Below are positions 5,861-9,018 of a stretch of DNA of 9,018 bases, one piece after another. The position numbers and the translations under genes are program-made. Position 1 is the first letter of the stretch; each line of letters starts with the position of its first letter. Below the pieces are notes generated by a model. It made no database searches. It was not told the DNA's origin and saw only the letters and a list, made by a program, of their open reading frames with translations. Origin of the DNA: Sulfurovum sp. (GTDB lineage Bacteria > Campylobacterota > Campylobacteria > Campylobacterales > Sulfurovaceae); contig JALVXW010000232.1 in the NCBI GenBank assembly GCA_027038155.1, positions 1 to 9,018 of the forward strand, written 5' to 3'.

Positions 5861-7336
5861 ATGGCACGATTAGTAATTATGGGTGGTGGTGTATCAGGAC
5901 ATACAGCAGCATCATTTGCAAAAAAATGGCTCGGTAAAGAGCATGAAGTAGTAGTGGTAACACCAAACTCACTTTGGAACTGGATTCCCTCCAATATTTT
6001 TGTAGGTGTAGGCGAAATGACAAAAGAGGATGTAACTTTTCCTCTTGCACCAGTTTACGAGAAAGCAGGCATTGACTACAGACAGGCAAAAGCAGTTTCT
6101 ATTCACCCTGAAGGAAATGCCGAAAATGACAAAGAGTATATCACTATTGAATATACAGGGCAGGGCAAAGAGGGTCAAATAGAAACATTGGAATATGATT
6201 ACCTCATCAATGCCACTGGACCAAAGCTAAACTTTGATGCAACACCAGGACTGGGGGACGGAAAAGGGCAACTAGGCAAACATACCGTATCTGTATGTAC
6301 TGCTGATCATGCAATCCATGCTTCACTTGAACTCAAAGCAATTGCAGAAAAAATGAAAGCAGGAGAAAAAAAACGCTTCCTTATTGGAACAGGACACGGC
6401 ATGTGTACTTGTCAAGGTGCTGCATTTGAATACATCTTTAATGTAGATCACTTCCTTAAGCAAGAAGGAGTAAGGGACAAAGCGACTATTACCTATATCT
6501 CAAACGAATACGAATTGGGTGATTTTGGGGTAGGAGGAATGCACATCAAGGCTGGTGGATATGTTACCAGTGGTAAAGTCTTTGCTGAATCTCTTTATGT
6601 AGAGAGAGGTCTTAGATGGATTAAAAGAGCACATATCAATAAAGTAGAAGCCGACAAAGTACACTATGAGACACTAGATGGCAGTATGCATGAAGAGCCA
6701 TATGATTTTGCTATGCTTATCCCTCCATTTACTGGTGTTGGCATAAAAGCATATGCAAAAGATGGTTCAGATATGACTGATGTACTATTTGCACCAAATG
6801 GCATGATGAAAGTAGATGCAGACTACGAAAGTGGTGCAAGAGGTTTTGAGAACTGGTCTCCAAAAGATTGGCCAAGCACACTACAAAACCCAACGTACAA
6901 CAATATATTTGCCGTAGGTATTGCCTTTGCACCACCACACTTTATCTCCAAGCCAATGCAATCACCAAATGGAACGGCTATTAACCCAACTCCTCCTAGA
7001 ACAGGTATGCCAAGTGCCATGATGGGAAAAGCAGTTGCAAACTCTATTTGTGACATGATTAAAGGGGTAGCAGACAAACCTACGCATACAGCAAATATGT
7101 CAGAGATGGGTGCCGCTTGTGTAGCAAGTACAGGAAAAGGTCTTCTCAATGGTTCAGCTGTCTCTATGACAATGTATCCAGTTATTCCAGACTACGACAA
7201 GTATGAGTATGGAAGAGACCTTAACGGAACATTTGGAACGATTGGTCTTGCTGGTCACTGGGTTAAGCTACTGCTTCACTACGGATTTATCTGGAAAGCA
7301 AAACTTAAGCCAGGTTGGACCCTAATTCCAGAATAG
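5861..7336 (+). CDS. sqr: Sulfide:quinone oxidoreductase (FAD-dependent, membrane-bound)
   Basis: A 491-residue flavoprotein that oxidises sulfide to polysulfide or sulfur and reduces the membrane quinone pool. The N-terminal FAD-binding motif is VIMGGGVSGHTAA (5-17), with NATGPK (117-122) as the second Rossmann contact and NIFAVGIAFAPPH (348-360) as the late FAD segment. The three Cys expected for SQR are present by motif position: Cys146 (SVCTADHA), Cys184 (CQGAAFEY) and Cys420 (AACVAS). Cys182 adds an unusual CxC pair. There is no signal peptide. The C-terminus (GLAGHWVKLLLHYGFIWKAK, 462-481) is amphipathic and suits monotopic membrane attachment. It is some 55 residues longer than the roughly 435-residue A. 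ferrooxidans-type enzymes, so it belongs to one of the longer SQR types; I cannot fix which. A good ribosome site supports the ATG. The other possibility is a flavocytochrome c-like relative, which the three Cys argue against. Confidence 0.9.
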   Translation: MARLVIMGGGVSGHTAASFAKKWLGKEHEVVVVTPNSLWNWIPSNIFVGVGEMTKEDVTFPLAPVYEKAGIDYRQAKAVSIHPEGNAENDKEYITIEYTGQGKEGQIETLEYDYLINATGPKLNFDATPGLGDGKGQLGKHTVSVCTADHAIHASLELKAIAEKMKAGEKKRFLIGTGHGMCTCQGAAFEYIFNVDHFLKQEGVRDKATITYISNEYELGDFGVGGMHIKAGGYVTSGKVFAESLYVERGLRWIKRAHINKVEADKVHYETLDGSMHEEPYDFAMLIPPFTGVGIKAYAKDGSDMTDVLFAPNGMMKVDADYESGARGFENWSPKDWPSTLQNPTYNNIFAVGIAFAPPHFISKPMQSPNGTAINPTPPRTGMPSAMMGKAVANSICDMIKGVADKPTHTANMSEMGAACVASTGKGLLNGSAVSMTMYPVIPDYDKYEYGRDLNGTFGTIGLAGHWVKLLLHYGFIWKAKLKPGWTLIPE

Positions 7337-7360
7337 TAGAACTAACATAAAAAAAATATT

Positions 7361-7367
7361 AAAGGAG
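7361..7367 (+). promoter_or_regulatory. Strong ribosome binding site for the small ORF
   Basis: AAAGGAG lies 5 bases before the ATG at 7373. It is among the best Shine-Dalgarno matches in the window and is the main evidence that the 50-codon ORF behind sqr is translated. Confidence 0.75.
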
Positions 7368-7372
7368 AATCA

Positions 7373-7525
7373 ATGAAACATATAGAACAATATCAACAGA
7401 GTGGATATACCCCCGTACCAGGTAAATTTGTACTATTTTTAAGAAATTGTGTCGTTTGGCAAATTATTCAATTTGCATGGATCAATCTTAAAATGACCAT
7501 ACTGATTGTTAAATCACACCACTAA
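7373..7525 (+). CDS. Small basic, hydrophobic protein encoded directly behind sqr, unknown function
   Basis: A 50-residue ORF beginning 37 bases after the sqr stop, with a very good ribosome site and a terminator starting 7 bases after its stop, so it is very likely the second gene of the sqr transcript. The N-terminus is polar (MKHIEQYQQSG), followed by YTPVPGKF (12-19) and a long apolar to amphipathic stretch with Arg25, Cys27, three Trp/Phe positions and a Lys/His end (about 18-46). It could be one short membrane helix or an interfacial amphipathic helix. I recognise no named family. A role with SQR, such as membrane attachment, assembly or quinone access, is inferred only from position. 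Confidence 0.7.
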   Translation: MKHIEQYQQSGYTPVPGKFVLFLRNCVVWQIIQFAWINLKMTILIVKSHH

Positions 7526-7531
7526 ACCTTA

Positions 7532-7554
7532 ATCCTCAGAACCTTTCTGAGGAT
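7532..7554 (+). terminator. Hairpin terminator after sqr and the small ORF
   Basis: ATCCTCAGAA (7532-7541) and TTCTGAGGAT (7545-7554) form a perfect 10-bp stem with a 3-base loop, 7 bases after the small ORF stop. The downstream bases are T/C-rich (AAACTTCTTCACTTTCC) rather than a pure T run. It cleanly separates the sqr unit from mrp. Confidence 0.75.
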
Positions 7555-7610
7555 AAACTTCTTCACTTTCCTACCAAATTCTAATAAATTTACCTAAACT
7601 AATTTAAATA

Positions 7611-7619
7611 TGGCATAAT
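7611..7619 (+). promoter_or_regulatory. Candidate extended -10 promoter for mrp
   Basis: TGGCATAAT fits an extended -10 (TGn followed by CATAAT), 29 bases before the mrp ATG and downstream of the sqr terminator. The A/T-rich DNA upstream matches Campylobacterota promoters. A modest ribosome site (AAAAAGG, near 7632-7638) follows. Confidence 0.5.
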
Positions 7620-7648
7620 TACATTTCAACCAAAAAGGCTTAAATATT

Positions 7649-8734
7649 ATGATAAATAAAAAAGAGATTCAAGAGAAACTTGCTTTAGTCATCTATCCAG
7701 GATTTACAAAAAATATTATAGATTTTAATTTTATTAAAGAAATTAAAATTGAAAAAAATAATATCTTTATACACATGGATATTCCTTCGGCCGCACCTAA
7801 AATAGAGACCCAGCTTCGCGAAGAGATCAATAAACGGCTCTCGTTTTTGGAAAACATGAAGATAGAACTTTCCATTACGAAACCTAAAATGCCTAGAATT
7901 ACTAGTTCTAACGGCAAAAATGTACTGCCAAATATTCAAAATTTTGTTATGGTAAGTTCTGGAAAGGGTGGTGTAGGAAAATCAACAACTACAGTCAACC
8001 TTGCTATTGCACTTGCACAGCAGGGAAAACGTGTAGGACTTCTTGATGCAGATATTTATGGACCAAATATCCCCAGAATGATGGGGATAGAGAACGAACA
8101 ACCTGTCTTCTTGGGAAAAACTATCAAACCTATATTGACACATGATATTAAGGTAATGTCCATTGGCTCTTTGGTTGAGCGCGGTGCTTCACTCATCTGG
8201 AAAGGTGCTATGGTGACACAAGCCATTGAGCAGATGCTTGAAGATATAGAATGGGGAAACCTAGATGTTTTACTATTTGATATGCCTCCAGGAACAGGTG
8301 ATGCACAACTAGCCCTTGCTCAAAGTCTGCCAGTTACTTCGGGAGTTTGCGTAACAACGCCTCAAAAAGTTGCCCTTGATGACACTATTAGAAGTATGGA
8401 TATGTTTACACAATTAAATATCCCTATTGCTGGTATAGTAGAGAATATGAGTGGATTTATCTGCCCAGATAGTGGCAAAGAGTATGACATCTTTGGGAAA
8501 GGGACAACTCAGCCACTTGCAGATGCCTACAAAACAAAAGTTCTAGGAGAAGTACCTATAGAACCTGCCATTAGAGAGGGTGGAGACAGTGGTCTGCCTA
8601 TTACAGTTTTAGCACCAGCGTGTGAAACATCTAAACGATATAGCAATATGGCTATAAAACTTTGGAAAAAACTACTTGAAGTCAATGAAGAGGGTGGTGT
8701 AGATAATGAAAAGATACAACCTACTATTTTTTAG
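7649..8734 (+). CDS. mrp: Mrp/ApbC family iron-sulfur cluster carrier ATPase
   Basis: A 361-residue cytoplasmic protein of the Mrp/NBP35 branch of the SIMIBI P-loop ATPases. Members bind and transfer Fe-S clusters to apoproteins. The N-terminal domain of about 80 residues (VIYPGFTKNIIDF onward) is the MIP18/DUF59 domain. The ATPase core shows the deviant Walker A SGKGGVGKST (104-113), LLDADIYGPN (131-140), and the Walker B/switch DVLLFDMPPGTGD (206-218). At the position where ApbC has the cluster-binding CxxC, this protein reads CPDS (Cys272, Ser275), so the second Cys is missing. ENMSGF before it and EYDIFG after it are intact. Remaining Cys are 234 and 325. It has its own promoter and ends at a hairpin facing a convergent gene. 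Confidence 0.92.
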   Translation: MINKKEIQEKLALVIYPGFTKNIIDFNFIKEIKIEKNNIFIHMDIPSAAPKIETQLREEINKRLSFLENMKIELSITKPKMPRITSSNGKNVLPNIQNFVMVSSGKGGVGKSTTTVNLAIALAQQGKRVGLLDADIYGPNIPRMMGIENEQPVFLGKTIKPILTHDIKVMSIGSLVERGASLIWKGAMVTQAIEQMLEDIEWGNLDVLLFDMPPGTGDAQLALAQSLPVTSGVCVTTPQKVALDDTIRSMDMFTQLNIPIAGIVENMSGFICPDSGKEYDIFGKGTTQPLADAYKTKVLGEVPIEPAIREGGDSGLPITVLAPACETSKRYSNMAIKLWKKLLEVNEEGGVDNEKIQPTIF

Positions 8735-8756
8735 GAAAAGCCTATAGACTTTTCCT
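8733..8756. terminator. Hairpin between convergent mrp and DUF234 genes
   Basis: AGGAAAAGCC (8733-8742) and GACTTTTCCT (8747-8756) form a stem around a TATA loop. Eight outer pairs are perfect. All ten pair on the minus strand through one G·U, while the plus strand has one C-A mismatch. It starts inside the mrp stop codon and lies 19 bases beyond the stop of the minus-strand gene, so it may stop both. Neither side has a good T run after the stem. Confidence 0.45.
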
Positions 8757-8775
8757 TGGGGTAGCCTTATAAACC

Positions 8776-9018
8776 TTAAAGTACAAAACAGCTTATATCT
8801 TCATTTTCCAAAGCTTCACTACAGCCTGTTTTAGAAAAAATAACATAAGACTTGTTTAATGCAACATCTATAAATTCAGACTTTACTTTTAACGCTTCAA
8901 AAACAGTTTTATTGACCTTTTTGTTTCTCCATTTACACTCTATAAAAGCTATATTTGTTTCATCAAAGGCTACTAAGTCTATCTCCTCTTTATTGTTCCA
9001 CCAACGACCAATTTTCAG
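8776..9018 (-). CDS. C-terminal part of a DUF234-type ATPase (archaeal-type ATPase family), 5' end outside window
   Basis: The minus strand is open from the window edge to a TAA, giving the last 80 residues. GRWWNNKEEIDLVAFDE (4-20) and AFIECKW (24-30) are characteristic of the C-terminal DUF234 domain found behind a P-loop AAA-like ATPase domain and a winged helix. The pattern Asp14...Glu27-x-Lys29 matches the PD-(D/E)xK nuclease fold core, so the domain may be a nuclease or a degenerate one. Full proteins of this type are about 450 residues, so most of this one is missing. Cellular roles are not well defined; such genes are patchily distributed and often look horizontally acquired. It converges with mrp. 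Confidence 0.8.
   Translation of the reverse strand: MKIGRWWNNKEEIDLVAFDETNIAFIECKWRNKKVNKTVFEALKVKSEFIDVALNKSYVIFSKTGCSEALENEDISCFVL

Noticed and set aside
6823..7149. Minus-strand 108-codon open frame inside sqr
   Set aside because: It is antisense to the conserved C-terminal half of SQR, has no ribosome site or family likeness, and is explained by codon use on the real strand.
1..9018. CRISPR array, tRNA/rRNA gene, insertion sequence or prophage
   Set aside because: I saw no regularly spaced direct repeats, no tRNA cloverleaf or rRNA-like sequence, and no transposase, integrase or phage motifs on either strand.

Overview
The window looks like the chromosome of an AT-rich, sulfide-oxidising member of the Campylobacterota (Epsilonproteobacteria), closest in character to Sulfurovum or Sulfurimonas. 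The evidence is a four-subunit pyruvate:ferredoxin oxidoreductase in the order porC-porD-porA-porB, as in Helicobacter and its relatives, a sulfide:quinone oxidoreductase, a Campylobacterota-like Mrp/ApbC protein, and low-GC intergenic DNA with T-rich promoters. The genus is an inference; no rRNA or other taxonomic marker is present.

Layout. Positions 1-78 may hold the tail of a plus-strand gene running in from outside, followed by a strong hairpin (84-111). The minus strand then carries, in transcription order from right to left, a BT1-like MFS transporter (5596-4094), an overlapping HAD phosphatase (4104-3463), and the tightly packed porCDAB operon (3372-139). A 264-bp AT-rich divergent control region (5597-5860) separates this block from the plus-strand sulfide:quinone oxidoreductase gene (5861-7336). 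Next come a well-translated-looking 50-codon ORF (7373-7525) and a clear hairpin terminator (7532-7554). A separately promoted mrp/apbC gene (7649-8734) follows, then a hairpin, then the C-terminal end of a convergent DUF234-type ATPase gene cut by the window edge.

How the genes may work together. SQR feeds electrons from sulfide into the quinone pool. POR interconverts pyruvate with acetyl-CoA plus CO2 using a low-potential carrier, and in autotrophic Campylobacterota it runs in the carboxylating direction beside the reductive TCA cycle. Mrp/ApbC is an iron-sulfur cluster carrier ATPase, which fits a cell rich in Fe-S enzymes. The transporter and phosphatase form a separate translationally coupled pair with unknown substrates.

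Most of the window is recognisable core or lithotrophic metabolism, and I do not see a clearly new multi-gene system. The points most worth a second look are the small ORF behind sqr, a three-arm alternative-pairing repeat after porB, a dyad around the presumed sqr promoter, an Mrp with only one Cys at its cluster-binding position, and the coupled BT1 transporter/HAD phosphatase pair.
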